NCBI GenBank assembly: GCA_964023205.1
Contig: OZ026840.1
Span: 30,296,199-30,360,198, forward strand
Direction: 5' to 3'
Origin: Lutraria lutraria
Lineage: Eukaryota; Mollusca; Bivalvia; Venerida; Mactridae
Length of the DNA stretch: 64,000 nucleotides
The notes below the pieces were generated by a model that was not told where the DNA came from, ran no database searches, and was given only the letters and a program-made list of their open reading frames with translations. Of the stretch, positions 52,301 through 64,000 are shown piece by piece (the first letter of the stretch is position 1; the number at the start of each line of letters is the position of its first letter). The translations under genes were made by a program, and so were the position numbers.

Positions 52301-55300
52301 AAACAATCAATCTCTCCAACAACAAATAATAAATCATCCAATTCATCAATCACTTGCTCAATCAATCAATCAATCAATCCCTCAAACTATCACTCAAACA
52401 CTTTTCAAAAAAATTATAAAATGTAACGAGAAGGGGCTGCCTTAATAGGAATTTTACTTTACACAGTGTGTGTATGTAAAGAGGCTATAAACTGGTGTGT
52501 ATCGAATGTAGTAGAGCGTAAATACAGAATGGAGGCAAAGTATTCAAAGTGAAAGTACAACATATTGCATATGAGTCATAGCTTTACTTAGAAGCAATGT
52601 ACCGTAGCATACAGACACCCGACTATCATGATACTATGGCTAACAAAATTAATGTAAGACCGGAAGTTTAATATGCTGTGTGGGGTATTGAATTCTATCC
52701 GGCATAGACAAAAATAATATACTGGATATATAAATATTATGTGTATTGGATATTTCAAACTTAATCAGATTATGTGTAAGACTAAGTAGATTCTACCATA
52801 CTTGGCTTAGAAATGAGAACTTTAATGCTTAACATGGAGTTTACCAATAATATGATTACGAATAAATGCTAAAGTTGAACTTTTGCATAGTGGTACTTAA
52901 GGTTTTATTCATGAGTTATTGTGAAAAAATAAAGAAAATAATTAAACACCGTGAAATTGGATCTGTGTGAAGTACATTACCATTATGAATGAAATGTTAA
53001 AGTTATACAACCAAATTTGGATTAGATTACATTTAAAGGTATAGCACTGGAATAAGGTGAAATGTGAACAATAATTTTCTCAAAAGAATTTAAATGCGTA
53101 AAACTCATTGAAACAAATCCAGCTGTTAATAAACCATGGAAAATACTGAGTATCTAAATTGGGACAAAAGTTATCAAAATGAGGACGGAGACACAGCACT
53201 GCATGTTGCCATAGCAACAGATGCTGACATAGAGATACTTAAGTCAATATTTGAGAAAGGTGTAGACATAAATGTGGCCAACAATGATGGAAAAACGCCA
53301 TTTGAATGCATAAAGCACGGATCATGGCAGACAGCAATAAATATATTAAAACTGGAGAAGGACTATGACATGAGAGATGAAGTTAAAGACACATTCCTTC
53401 ATGTGTTAATGGATAGAGTTGGTGATAGTCTTTGGGGAGTGCGAAGAACTTTAGATGGAAAAGATGAATTTGGACAGTTTGAACAAGAGCTCATGATTGG
53501 AAAATTTTGGGACCATATTCTTGAAAATCTTACTGAGTTTGAAATTCATTTAAATACACAAAATACATTTGGATGCACGCCATTACACATAGCAGCTGAT
53601 TACTGGCCATCAATGAAAAGTCTGGAAATACTATTATCTCATTTCAAAGATGTGAATCCTTTCATTTGTGATGAAAATGGTGAAAACTTTCTCCATAGAT
53701 ACTTTCTACGGCATAGAGGTATATACGAGTGTGCCGTGGGACTTCAAGACAAGATGCTTAAAGGAAAACTTAGGTATCTACCGAAAAACATGCTTGTTAA
53801 ACTCCTTAACAGTCAAAACACAGACAGGAATACACCACTGCATATTCTAATCAAACTTGGAGAAGGAAAAGCAGTCAATGACTTTGAAGATATACTTGAA
53901 GCTGGAGCAGATGCAAACATTAGAGACTGGATAGGTGACACAGCTCTTCATAGCATTTTTAAAAAATACATTAACCAGTTAGAAGAGGAAACTGAAGTAG
54001 ATGACCAAGATTTAGATGAACAAATTGATGAGTTAATTGATGAAGTGATTCAATGTTTAGTAAGACATGGGGCTGACGTGAACGCTGTTAATCATCGAGG
54101 TGAATCACCCATCTTTCTAGCAAAGAATCAACAACATATAAAATCTCTAGTCAGTCTCGGAGCAGACGTAAACGTTCGGAACAAGTTGCAACAAACACCG
54201 TTACTGTATTTTGTCAGTAAGGAAAAGGTTAACTTAAACACTCTTGAGGATCTCTTAGAGCATGATGCTGATGTGAATGCAGCTGATGTTCATGGTAATA
54301 CTGCATTACATTACATTGCATGGCATGGGTACCATAAAGATTTTATTCCAGTTTTGAAAAAATATGAAGTGAAATCAGTCAAAGATAAGATCGGACAGCT
54401 TCCATGTAATGTGGCTTATACACAAGGGCATAAAACAATATTTGATGAATTATGTGAATGCAAGAAAGATTCTCATAAAGATCAGGAACATTTCAACCTG
54501 ACAAATGAGGTCATTAACCTAACTGAACTTGTAAAAACTCCTAATGACCTCCTAGATAAATTTGAACACATCAGAAATTTCAGAGCACATCAAATGTCAA
54601 AGATTTTAAGTCTTCCGGGAATTGGAGCTGTAAATTTTGAAGGAGAGGCAGCTGAAATTAAAGCTGTTACAAAAGCAATTGTTGAGAATATTTGTGAAAA
54701 TCTTAATGAAAAGAATGAATTCTGGAAATGTAGAATTAAACAGTCTGGTAGTGTAGGTGAAGACACAAAAGTAAAATCCCCAAATGAATTTGATTTTGTC
54801 ATTATTCTGGAAAAACTTGGAGAAATATGTGTTGTAGATGAGGAGAGATCTAAACAAGACAGAGGATATGCATATCTCAAATTAAAGGAAGAATATGCAA
54901 CAGCAGATTACCAAAAGTATTTTAATGAAGAGAATTATCTGGACGCTGCAGAAGTTAGAAATGAGCTTACTGATATCTTAGATGAACTTTATACCACAGA
55001 AGGTCCATTTCAACATCCTAATATTTCATTTGTTGTTGGGAATAACAAAGCCGTAATCAGTCCAACATTTAATTTCACATTTTATTGGAAAGGCTGCTTG
55101 TTCAAAAATATTCTAGTTGATATAGATCTAGTTCCTGCATGCCAGATCAAAGGATGGTGGCCAGAGGATAGCAACATAGATGGACTAGAAGGTGATACAA
55201 CAACATTGAAAGACCAAGGAGCTGTTCTTCTCCTACAAACTGAACTAAAACTTGGTGATAAACCTCAGTGTAAACTCAGGATATCAGCAATGACAGCTGA

Positions 55301-58300
55301 GAAGGAACATATGTTAAACCTTCCTCAAGTTGCAAGAGATGCTTATAAAGTATCTAAGATACTATGTGATGGAAGACTTTGTCCAGATTTACATCTTAAA
55401 GCAGATATTCCTATCAAGAAATTGCTGACAAGTTATATGCTGAAAAATACCCTGTTCCATGTAATGAATGATATCAAAGTGGATACTGAACAAGAGAAGA
55501 CAAATGAACCAAATGACAAGAAGATACCAAGATTTCATGAAAACATTGAACTTCAGCACATAGTGAAGAACGTATTTCACAAGTTAATGAAGTTTGCCAA
55601 AGATGAGAGTCTCCCATCTTTTGTACTTCCTTGGCAAAATGTGTTCACTTTTAACTCTAAGGTTTTTCCTAATCACAATCATTACTTCTGTGCTTTTCGA
55701 AGTTGCTTCATTAAAATTATTTTAACAATGCTAGGTGAGAGGCAGGATTTCTCAGATATTGATGTAGAGTCTTGTTCACTAGCTGTGAGAGACCGAAGCG
55801 AAACTGAAGACATAGATAATGATGAATATGAGGTTGAAGATGAGGTTGAAGATATGGAAAGACTGACTGATGATTCAAGTGATGAATATAAGTGGCAGCC
55901 TTACACCTTGTTGTAAGAGTTAATATAATACGAGGAAGATTTGCAAAGGAATACTACGCAGTGCCTAACTTATTTGATGTAGAGACTGCTAAGCAAACAA
56001 TACAATTTACATTTATATACATAATTATATATAAAATGTTAAAAATTGTCCTCAAAATCTCATCCATGTACAGTAAAACTGTAATACAAAGACTCTTGTA
56101 AGGATCCCAAGAATAGTTGGTCATTATTATGCAGCGGTCAAATTATCAACATAAAATACATGTACATGTATACAGGAAATATTGATTGCTGGCAATATAT
56201 AGTGCAAGCTCTCTGGAGCAACACCCTTTGGGAGTAAAAAAAATATGTTGTTGTTGAGAGGTAGTTGCTCTAGGGATGTACTGATAATTAAAATTGCAGT
56301 GGGGAAAATCATGCTGCTGTTGAAGGGAGGTTGTTGCTCAAGTGAGGGCCACTCTGGAGAGGTTGTACTGCATGTTATATTCTTATCCAATGATTCTCTA
56401 CAGGTTTTTGAAAGCATTTACCAGTTTGGTGATATGTTTAGACAAACCGTAAAGAAGTGTGACATGCATGTCCACTCATTATGGTTAAACTGTTTTTCTG
56501 GAGATCTGATGAACTTTGTGAAAAACATCAGCCATTAATTCAAAATATATCAATAACACAAAGTCCAAATTCAAGGGCACATAACTATGTTTTTTTTAAT
56601 GTCAAATTAACCATCAAATTAAGGCCGAATGTATATAGAAGCTATATCAATTTTCTACCTTTGATTTACTACATGTACTTAGAAGCTTCATATGTAGTTG
56701 ACTTTAAAGCAATCAAAAACTACTAAAGGGCAATAACTCTACAATAATTAATACATATTATGTACATCTAAATTCATGGTGATACATACAAATGATAATA
56801 AATGTTCAAGTTTCACACCTGTGTTCATAGTTAAATATTTCAGTGGGCAGTTAACCCAACCATTTTTCCAGAATTCTTCCATAAGCTAGTGAACAACTTT
56901 AACTATAGAGGATGAACCCTGATGTACAAATGATCACCGACCTTCTGTAATCTAGCTTGAGTGGAATTCAAACTAATAGCCTGAGGGCCTTATGAATTGC
57001 AGTCAGAGATTTCAAACAATCAACCATTTCCAAAAAATGTTCAAACAATAATTCATCAAAATTTTTTTAATATAACATAATACCCAGGGGACAATTATTA
57101 TGAAGTAAAACCCTAAAAAAATGGTTTGTCTCTGGTTACATGCTCATTAAAAATTGGATAGGTAGGTTAAGTTTTTTTATTGGCTCTTGAAAGCAAGTGA
57201 AAAGGTGAAGAGTTAGAAAGTGGATGTACCATTTTTGGCAGTAATAAAAAGTCTAGGGTCGTATGGTAAATTAAAGTAGCACAGGTAACCAGAAACAAAC
57301 AATTTCGAGGGCTCAGCGCAACACTGTCGTTACTTGTTCTTATTTCAATATGAGTTATGACACTATTGCGTTGAACCCTCGATTTGTTATCTAAATAGTA
57401 ATTTGTACAATAATTCTTACTTTTTGCAAGCTGAGATATGATTCTCATTCTTTGCTGAGCAGCATATGTCTTCCTCTTAGCCATATCTTGTTTTTTCTGC
57501 TTGCGGTTATTTCTTGTCTCCAATAGTTTCTGCAAAGATAAATTCAATAAAATCATAATTTAAACAGTTTGGTCACAACGTATATGCCATCCACTGAAAA
57601 ATCTTTCAAATTATTTAAGTTAACAAGTTAGGGGCTGCATTTCAGTGATTGTGGAACTCTGACAATAGACAAAATCTTTTTCTGCGATCTTTATGACTTT
57701 ATTGTATGACACCTTTGCCTTAAGACATAAACTTGTGACTGCTTTATTAGAAGTCCTGCACCTTACCTCCCAAGCCAACAGGACAAGCTCCTAAACAATG
57801 ACAAAAACTTAAAGACTTCTTGAATTATTTAATGTTTATTGACAAGATGTGTACTTGAGCTAACAGAGTAAAATCATATGATTTTTATTGTGTAATATTT
57901 CAGTGGAATATTTATCTATTGTTCTGGACATTTTGAGACCTTTTTCTGAAATAGGGGAAAACTGGTCTTCTTTTAAGATTTAGAAGGGGTCTTTTTACTG
58001 GTACTTATATATTATCGGATAAAAAAACTACACTATGACCTTATTCTACAGAACTTTAAAAATTATTATATGAAATTTCTCCTAATGGTCTCCTGTGATT
58101 AAAGACCTATATAATAATTAGGTGAATGACAGAAATTAAGTATCACATTTTTGGAAACTGAACAATTTTAGCTTTCTGTAGCCGTCACTCCCTCACCAGC
58201 ATGATTCTTTATGTAGACCAAAGCACTATGTTTTTTAACATTCGCCATGCAAATTTTAAATTAGTTCTCCTTCTATGTTGCAAGTCCACGTAAGTTCTGT

Positions 58301-61300
58301 TTCCATGAGTACTTCGATTATCCATTGGTAAAAATATATGCAAGATGCAATACACCATTGAATGAAGGTCAAATGTGCATAAAAAATACTTCTCACATTT
58401 TAGTGGTCTATGTCCATCGGTCTCACAGAACTAAATATTTTTAATAAGGAAATACACAATTACCTGTCTCTTAGTTCGAACTTGGGATAACCATCCCTGA
58501 AAGTCTGTGAGTCGTTTTTTCTCCAACTCCTTCTCAGCAATCAATTCCTACCAAATTAAAAAATCAATGAACATAAATAGTTTAATAGTTTTCTTTCAAT
58601 ATGCCTGTTCCTTTAACTCAGAAATTCCAAATTTATCAGCATGAGACCAGTCCCCATGAGTACAAAAAGTCATATATTAAACATACTACATTTAAATTCC
58701 TAACTTGGTCATTTTATACTGGTTCCCAGAAGGCAAGAAAAAGTTTATAAAGTAAGCATAACACTCAAATTTTTAAAAAAGTGAAGTTTTTTTATTTATT
58801 TGAATTCTGAATCTTAAAACAAGCCAGTTAGGAAAATTTTGGTTATTCTATAGTTTTTTAGTAGGTTTAACTGTTCAAGGATTTTTTGGTTTTATAAGGC
58901 AGCTGGTTCATCTAACCAGTTTTCCTGGATTACATTCTAACCAGTACTAACTAACCTTCCACAAGGAGCTGATAACTTTCTCCACATATGAAGGAGTTAA
59001 CATTTTTGGTCAAACCTGGATCATCAGGTTACAAGTCGAGCATACTAGCCACTGGACCACAGCCTTAGCAGGGAAAATTCAATTTCAATGCCAAATAGGC
59101 CATCCATATAAATTGCTGGTTTGCAATAATTTATCACTAATTCATTAAAAATCTTTTATTTCTATAGCTTGAAAAATGTAGCAATTTTATGACATTTTTT
59201 CAAACCTTTTGTCTCTTCTCTCTCTGTTGTGCTTGTGCTTTGGCTCTGCCTTCTTTAGCTTTCTGTAGAATATATTGCCTTTTCTTCTTCACTAACTGAT
59301 CCGGGGTCAACTGGTCATCCGGGATCTCCAAAAGGTCAAAGGAAGACTGCTTACGAGGCTGAATTATCAAATAGAATAATTTTCATATAAATTCATCTGC
59401 CAATAACAAATATACATGTATAGACTTTAGTAGTATGGCCCTGATGAGTCGAAGGATGAAACCGGTTGGCAATTTCAATATATATATATATATATATATA
59501 ATACCTTTTTATTATTAATTTACTTCACTTGGCACAATCTTTATCATTTTATATATCGAGGGCTAAACGCAACAGTGTCGTAACTCATATTGAAATAAGA
59601 ACAAGTTACGATAGTATTGCATTGAGCCCTCGATATGTATAACAATATATGCATAGTATCATCATAAGAATCTATGCAGGGACTAAATCACCCAAAGTGG
59701 GTGTACCATAAACTTAGCCTTCCCATTCCAGCTTTCAACAACAAAATCTATAAAAATTACTCCTACAGAAACTTTATTAGAATCAATATATAGATGTTTC
59801 ATTCAAAATAAACCCATGAAGTAATAAGACAAGATATATAAATTCATTAATTCATACCCTCAATACTATGTTTTGCCCTTTATATCTTTAATGATCCTGT
59901 GTGATGGGTGGGTTTTGGGTAGGTGATTTTTTCAAGAAACTCTTTTTATTAAATATACTATTTTTCAACATTTTCAAGATGTCATTTCCTTGGAAAAGAC
60001 ACAATGTGGCCTTTATTGACATGTGACCTTTATTCTGGGTCATTTTGTTAGATTTTGTTAATTAATGACCGTTTTGAAATATTGGACATCATTAACAGAA
60101 TGGCCTTTATTCGGAGGTGGCCGCTAACGCAGGTTTGAGTGTATATCTTACCTCAGGCTCCTCAGGTGGTGGCTCTGTGCCATCTAATATAGCTTTCAAT
60201 CGTTGTATACTGATAGTTAACTTGTTAATCAAGGCTTGTAACTCTTCTTCATTCTCTATGCCATTCTCAGTTAAAGCAATCTGTTCATAAGGTGATGATA
60301 TAAACACAACAGTTATTACAGCTGAATAGGTTCATAGCATAATGATATAATACTTGATACAAATTATCAATATAGTCAAATACAGGCATTCATTAGTGCT
60401 ACTGCAATGGGAAAAATCCATTTTGACTGGTCCAAATATCCAGTAATATTTTGAAGATTCTTAAAATAAAATCAACTTAGAATTGTAACACATAACAATA
60501 AACTATACCAAAAATAATGTCACTGTTTTTATCCTTACACTTTCCCATTGCTTGCATCAGAAAACCAACATAATATGCGGAACTGAACTTCCAGAACAAA
60601 ATCCATTCCATTTTGCTTCCAATTGAAATTGTATCATCTTGATTAAATTTTTGTCCAGTGAAAATTGATTCGGTCAAGCAAACATGAAATGATCACTGAT
60701 CACATAAAATTTCATGTGAGGAAGCTTTCCACCTAGCTTACATCAGGCCAGTGTTTTTTTCCAGGTGTTCACCCGGGCTCTTCCTTCTTCCTTAAATCTG
60801 TTAGTCATCTAACGACCCTGGCTGTTAATGTGATGTTAAACACCAGTGAAAAATACTTTCTTCAGTCCATATGATGGTCTCTGGTTCGCAGGTTCACCAC
60901 AAATCGAACCATTACCAATTCATAAAATACTTACACTAAAATCTTCATCATCATCATCAGCCAACAAATCTTGTAACTGCATCAACTTCTTCAATTCTTG
61001 TTCTTCCTCTGCTAACTGAAATACACAAAATGTTAAAGGTAAAAGAGTATTTATTAACAATAAATATTTTTTTGTTTCCTAGGCAGAGGGTTATTGTTTA
61101 CTTAGAAAGTGAAAATAAGCTATATTTTTCCACAAAAAAAACAACAACAAACATTTTCTTTCTTTTTAATACAGTACAACCTCTGTAGAGCAACACCTTG
61201 CGGGAGCTGCAAATATTGACCATTGTTTAGAGGTTGTTGCTCTACAGAGGTTAAATTTATAGTAAATATCAGCTAAGGGAAATTTTGAATATGTTGTTAT

Positions 61301-63178
61301 AGAGAGGTTGTTGCTCAGCAGAGGGCCACTCTTGAGAGGTTGTACTGTATTCCCCAATTTTGCCTCTTTCATGCAATTTTTCCCTTTTTACAAGCACCTA
61401 CAAATGCAGTGTCTTCCAGTTTTCCTAAAAAAAGAAATATGCTAGGACAGAGCATACAACTTCCTTATAGTGAAGTGCAATGTGAAGTGTTCAATACACC
61501 ATCCCCCTCCCACCGTATAAAATACAGCCTAGGCAAATTCTTACGTATCATTAAACGGAAGGAATTTAGTTTATTCTTAGTGAGAAGATATGTTGGTCAA
61601 CTTATATTCCATAAATAAATGTGTGAAATCCGAAACAGCACAATAGTTTTTTATGACTCAGAATACTTGAGTCAACGGCATGCGTAGACTTACTCTTTCC
61701 TGTCGTTTCTTAACGTTGAGTTCTTTTAATCTACGAATCTGCTGCTGTCGACGTTCTTGCTGTTGCTGGGCCGAGATTAGATTTCCAGTAGCCTGTAATG
61801 ACAATATATTCTTAGTATACATCTGTTGTATCTGACAAGAAACTTGCAATAGATCAAGGCTGAGGACTTTAGTATTAGCAATCTGATCTTTCACTCAAGT
61901 TTATAATACTTAGCAAAAGATTTAGGATTTTAATTTAAGATAAAAAAGTTTAAAAAATCAGGAAGTGAGCTCATGATCAGGTTCACTGGGGGTTAAAAAT
62001 GTCACATCAACAGCCACGGTCATTTGGTGACTTTTCCAACTAGCTTTAAAGATGGAGGAGGACCTAAGACATGCATCTGTAAAGAACCATCAACCTTCCA
62101 CAAGCTAGCAAAATCTTATCAGTTGGAATTATACATAACATAACAATACCATAACATAATATAACATAGCTTCCCCAAAACAATCACAAACAGTACTTAA
62201 TCTTTAAATTCTTTTATTTTTCAGAACAATATAAAATAAAACCCTATTATTTAGCTCTTTCTAATTTTAACTTCTTCTTAATCTGCTTTAAGCTCTACAG
62301 ATTTCTGACCAGATGATCTTAAAACATGCCAAAAGTTTTGAAAAATAGACGAGTAAAAATGTATGGAAGTCATCTTACATTTGCGTAAGGAAGTTGTATT
62401 TTGTTGACATTGTCATCGTAATATTCATGGGACGCCCATTGTCCTAACTCTGGCATGAAATCAATAGCCATACAAGTGTGATCTCTAACCAGTTCCTGAA
62501 ATGTACAACATACTCTACTTGTTCTGTGACAATTCACTAGAATACATAATCAGGGTTTGACAAGTTTTTGTCAGGCTACTCGTCCAACAGAACGTCCTGC
62601 TTAGAATCTCAGCTAGTTCTACAGCAATTTCAATTCATCCTGAGTCAGTTTCTACTCATAATTGCGAGCAGACATGTAAATTTTTCGAGCCCTGGATTTC
62701 ACGAAACAAAAATATTTATATAAATACTATAATGCATCTAAAATTAATACTAAACAGCTAAACATTGCATTTTAGGATCATTGTCTGCGAAAAAAATCTA
62801 AAGTCTTTATTAACAGAAGTTTAAGCAAATATCAAATGTTTGTACAGATATAGAGATTGTAATATAATGTAGTATATTTCTTTATTTTACAAAACAGACA
62901 AGCTAAAAATCAGAAAGATCAAGAGCAAGTAAGAATTCAGATGAATGATTTCTTATGGAAAGCGCTTGGGCAAGTTTTTTTTACCTCAGCTCTAGATAAA
63001 GTGATAGCATTAACATGGCCAGGATATTTTAGCTGTAGCAACCTCTGCATGAACCCGTCAACATGAGAACCCCCTATGTTAATTCTTCGACAGTGTTGAA
63101 GATCGATTCTTCCCTGCAGCACGGGTAAAATATGCGTCGTTTGATAGCCACACCCAATCACAAGTCCACTTCCAGTAG
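49354..63178 (-). CDS. ACTR5: Actin-related protein 5 (ARP5, INO80 complex), 3' 14 exons, partial
   Basis: Exons in transcription order are 62985-63178, 62379-62495, 61694-61792, 60935-61015, 60152-60280, 59206-59358, 58464-58547, 57421-57529, 51698-51759, 51219-51313, 50688-50762, 50339-50456, 49763-49874 and 49354-49523 (stop). All junctions are GT-AG with matching phases; 531 residues are visible and the N-terminal actin subdomains lie beyond the right edge. Diagnostic parts are the actin-fold G-G-S-H-V-D-G-F-M and LLQLKYPGH segment, the long charged coiled insert ([30 protein letters not shown]) specific to ARP5, [13 protein letters not shown], and the C-terminal [21 protein letters not shown]5 works in nucleosome sliding by INO80. 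The frame is intact in all exons seen. Confidence 0.93.
49546..49745. other. Assembly gap (200 N)
   Basis: A run of exactly 200 N lies inside the last ACTR5 intron. Both flanking exons are complete, so no coding sequence needs to be missing. Confidence 0.99.
50213..50296. repeat. 84-bp hairpin mini-element (ATATCGAGGGCT family), copy 1
   Basis: The 33-nt ends starting ATATCGAGGGCTCAGCGCAA and the inverse pair nearly perfectly around TTGTTCTTATTTCAATATGA. In an ACTR5 intron. Confidence 0.8.
50880..51182 (+). repeat. Dispersed repeat ending in CGGACGGACAGACCGACC
   Basis: It has the body GGGGACATAACTCTGCAA, then CTTCATGGTGATAACAT and a GACCGACC-type simple tract before CCCCCTCTTAAACTTCGT. A partial relative is near 56560-56860 (GGGCACATAACT, TTCATGGTGATAC). 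This style of repeat is, to my knowledge, common in bivalve genomes. Confidence 0.5.
51528..51590. repeat. 21-bp tandem repeat
   Basis: Three copies of ATTAACAATCAATTATTCAA in AATC-rich low-complexity DNA; similar AATC-rich sequence is at 52300-52400. ACTR5 intron. Confidence 0.8.
51788..51947. repeat. MITE, CAGTACAACCTCT family
   Basis: Ends CAGTACAACCTCTCTAGAG and CTACAGAGGTTGTACTG. In the ACTR5 intron that also hosts the cGAS-like gene. Confidence 0.75.
53136..55916 (+). CDS. Ankyrin-repeat cGAS-like receptor (Mab-21 nucleotidyltransferase), single exon
   Basis: 926 residues. Residues about 15-440 hold ankyrin repeats ([35 protein letters not shown]). Residues about 470-830 are a Mab-21/cGAS-type nucleotidyltransferase: GS at 538-539, E551-F-D553 and a third acid at D662/D664 (VDIDLVP), the G-S...[DE]-h-[DE] plus D triad needed for catalysis. 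[11 protein letters not shown] is the family's C-terminal helix. No zinc-thumb Cys/His cluster is seen. The tail is acidic (about residues 880-915). Such receptors make cyclic dinucleotides that signal through STING. The ligand is unknown; the ankyrin part may sense or scaffold. It is intronless and antisense inside an ACTR5 intron, which suggests retroposition. The frame is fully open. Confidence 0.88.
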   Translation: MENTEYLNWDKSYQNEDGDTALHVAIATDADIEILKSIFEKGVDINVANNDGKTPFECIKHGSWQTAINILKLEKDYDMRDEVKDTFLHVLMDRVGDSLWGVRRTLDGKDEFGQFEQELMIGKFWDHILENLTEFEIHLNTQNTFGCTPLHIAADYWPSMKSLEILLSHFKDVNPFICDENGENFLHRYFLRHRGIYECAVGLQDKMLKGKLRYLPKNMLVKLLNSQNTDRNTPLHILIKLGEGKAVNDFEDILEAGADANIRDWIGDTALHSIFKKYINQLEEETEVDDQDLDEQIDELIDEVIQCLVRHGADVNAVNHRGESPIFLAKNQQHIKSLVSLGADVNVRNKLQQTPLLYFVSKEKVNLNTLEDLLEHDADVNAADVHGNTALHYIAWHGYHKDFIPVLKKYEVKSVKDKIGQLPCNVAYTQGHKTIFDELCECKKDSHKDQEHFNLTNEVINLTELVKTPNDLLDKFEHIRNFRAHQMSKILSLPGIGAVNFEGEAAEIKAVTKAIVENICENLNEKNEFWKCRIKQSGSVGEDTKVKSPNEFDFVIILEKLGEICVVDEERSKQDRGYAYLKLKEEYATADYQKYFNEENYLDAAEVRNELTDILDELYTTEGPFQHPNISFVVGNNKAVISPTFNFTFYWKGCLFKNILVDIDLVPACQIKGWWPEDSNIDGLEGDTTTLKDQGAVLLLQTELKLGDKPQCKLRISAMTAEKEHMLNLPQVARDAYKVSKILCDGRLCPDLHLKADIPIKKLLTSYMLKNTLFHVMNDIKVDTEQEKTNEPNDKKIPRFHENIELQHIVKNVFHKLMKFAKDESLPSFVLPWQNVFTFNSKVFPNHNHYFCAFRSCFIKIILTMLGERQDFSDIDVESCSLAVRDRSETEDIDNDEYEVEDEVEDMERLTDDSSDEYKWQPYTLL
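56200..56370. repeat. MITE, CAGTACAACCTCT family (diverged)
   Basis: Ends AGTGCAAGCTCTCTGGAGCA and CTCTGGAGAGGTTGTACTG, just downstream of the cGAS-like gene. Confidence 0.6.
57302..57384. repeat. Hairpin mini-element, copy 2
   Basis: TTCGAGGGCTCAGCGCAACA pairs with the inverted end; the loop is in the same orientation as copy 1. It lies 37 bp from the donor side of an ACTR5 exon. Confidence 0.75.
58890..59070. repeat. Dispersed SINE-like repeat
   Basis: Blocks GGCAGCTGGTTCATCTAACC, TTCTAACCAGTACTAACTAA and CTTCCACAAGGAG match the family at 16050. ACTR5 intron. Confidence 0.5.
59553..59636. repeat. Hairpin mini-element, copy 3 (inverted loop)
   Basis: Same ends as copies 1 and 2, but the loop TCATATTGAAATAAGAACAA is the reverse complement, so this copy sits in the opposite orientation. 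Confidence 0.75.
61172..61347. repeat. MITE, CAGTACAACCTCT family
   Basis: Ends CAGTACAACCTCTGTAGAG and GAGAGGTTGTACTG. It contains one copy of the GAGGTTAAAT unit that is amplified at 27168-27729, so it looks like the unexpanded form. Confidence 0.75.
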
Positions 63179-63490
63179 CTGGATAAAATATAAAAAGATA
63201 TTTCATCTGAGGCTTATTTTCAATGTACATTTTAACTTAAACTTGAATTAAAATGCAATCAGTCAGACTCCAGATGAAGGCCAAACTTTTATTCTTTATA
63301 TTCTTACAGTTTTATGAAAATATTCTTAGCAACAAAGCCCAATGCTTTCAATGTATAGAATATATACAAACAAGGATTTGAAACATTAGAAAGCCAGGAA
63401 ATTGCATTAATACTGACTCAAAGAGAAATTTTGTTTCAATGGGTTTCAAGTGTTTTTTCAACGATATTTTCAGTTATATACTTCCATGAC

Positions 63491-63659
63491 TGTACTCTTA
63501 CCAGTACTCATGTACTCTTACCAGTACTCATGTACTCTTACCAGTACTCATGTACTCTTACCAGTACTCATGTACTCTTACCAGTACTCATGTACTCTTA
63601 CCAGTACTCATGTACTCTTACCAGTACTCATGTACTCTTACCAGTACTCATGTACTCTT
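63491..63659 (+). repeat. 20-bp tandem repeat within a SINE-like copy
   Basis: Eight exact copies of TGTACTCTTACCAGTACTCA and a partial ninth. The unit derives from the TGTATTCTAACCAGTACT block of the surrounding SINE-like repeat. It lies upstream of the last visible ACTR5 exon. Confidence 0.9.
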
Positions 63660-64000
63660 CCAGAAGGAGTCAACAACTTCTCACATATGGTGGAAAAATC
63701 AACATTTTTATAAATTTTTCATAGGGAGGATATGGCCTGCCAAATATAGGATTTGAACCCAGATTGCTAGTTAACTAAACAATATATCTTGTTAGTTATT
63801 GATCTTGATGTAAGATCTATCATCTTATAATAGTGTTTCCTGCAGAGTTTAAATGAGGCTTGGTGTTTTTACGCTAAAGGGGCACTTTCAGAGCCCAGTT
63901 CGATCCATGCAGGGCAAGTTGCTAAATTACTCCTTTAGTTTGTGATATAATTTGCTATCACAGCAATCTGTGCAAGATTATGTCTGAATTAGATGTGCTG

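Noticed and set aside
63491..63659. 20-bp repeats as a coding repeat protein (Tyr/Ser/Thr frames)
   Set aside because: Three overlapping frames are all open because of the repeat; the unit derives from a SINE-like block.

Overview
This is a eukaryotic window, AT-rich, with spliced genes, long introns and many dispersed repeats. A bivalve mollusc is the best guess: it holds a C1q-domain secreted protein, a cGAS-like receptor, a cilia gene, and tRNA-derived and short inverted repeats of a type I associate with bivalves. That species-level impression is inference. A 200-base run of N at 49546 marks a scaffold gap.

Region 1 (1 to about 9812) is the right-hand part of an integrated Polinton/adintovirus-like DNA element that runs off the left edge. 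It has a protein-primed type B DNA polymerase, an A32-type packaging ATPase, a basic core-like protein, three small overlapping genes and a two-zinc-knuckle gene divergent from the polymerase. Capsid, protease and integrase genes are not in the window. To the right lie three small unrecognised genes: a predicted myristoylated protein with two LYPDL motifs, an acidic coiled-coil protein and a Gln/Tyr-rich basic protein. All three are followed by histone-mRNA-type 3' stem-loops with CCAAC/ACCA flanks, and the two plus-strand genes also have a purine-rich U7-type downstream element. A four-copy CCAAT array lies between the first two. This looks like histone-style, S-phase expression captured by a virus-like element, and is the most interesting signal in the window.

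Region 2 (about 9.8 to 32.4 kb) is host DNA dominated by a diverged inverted duplication (arms about 10.99-19.3 and 21.8-31.77 kb). Each arm carries a three-exon CISD3-like double-CDGSH iron-sulfur gene, pointing outward. The right copy changes the first CDGSH to CDVSH. A C1q-domain gene sits in an intron of the left copy only. The centre is built of long-inverted-repeat non-autonomous transposons.

Region 3 (about 32.4 to 49.3 kb) holds a six-exon CIMIP2B/FAM166B-like ciliary gene on the plus strand, with an 8.15 kb first intron full of repeats.

Region 4 (49.35 kb to the right edge) is the minus-strand gene for actin-related protein 5 (ACTR5, an INO80 subunit). Fourteen 3' exons are visible; the 5' exons lie beyond the window. 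One of its introns hosts an intact single-exon ankyrin-repeat/cGAS-like (Mab-21 fold) gene on the opposite strand.
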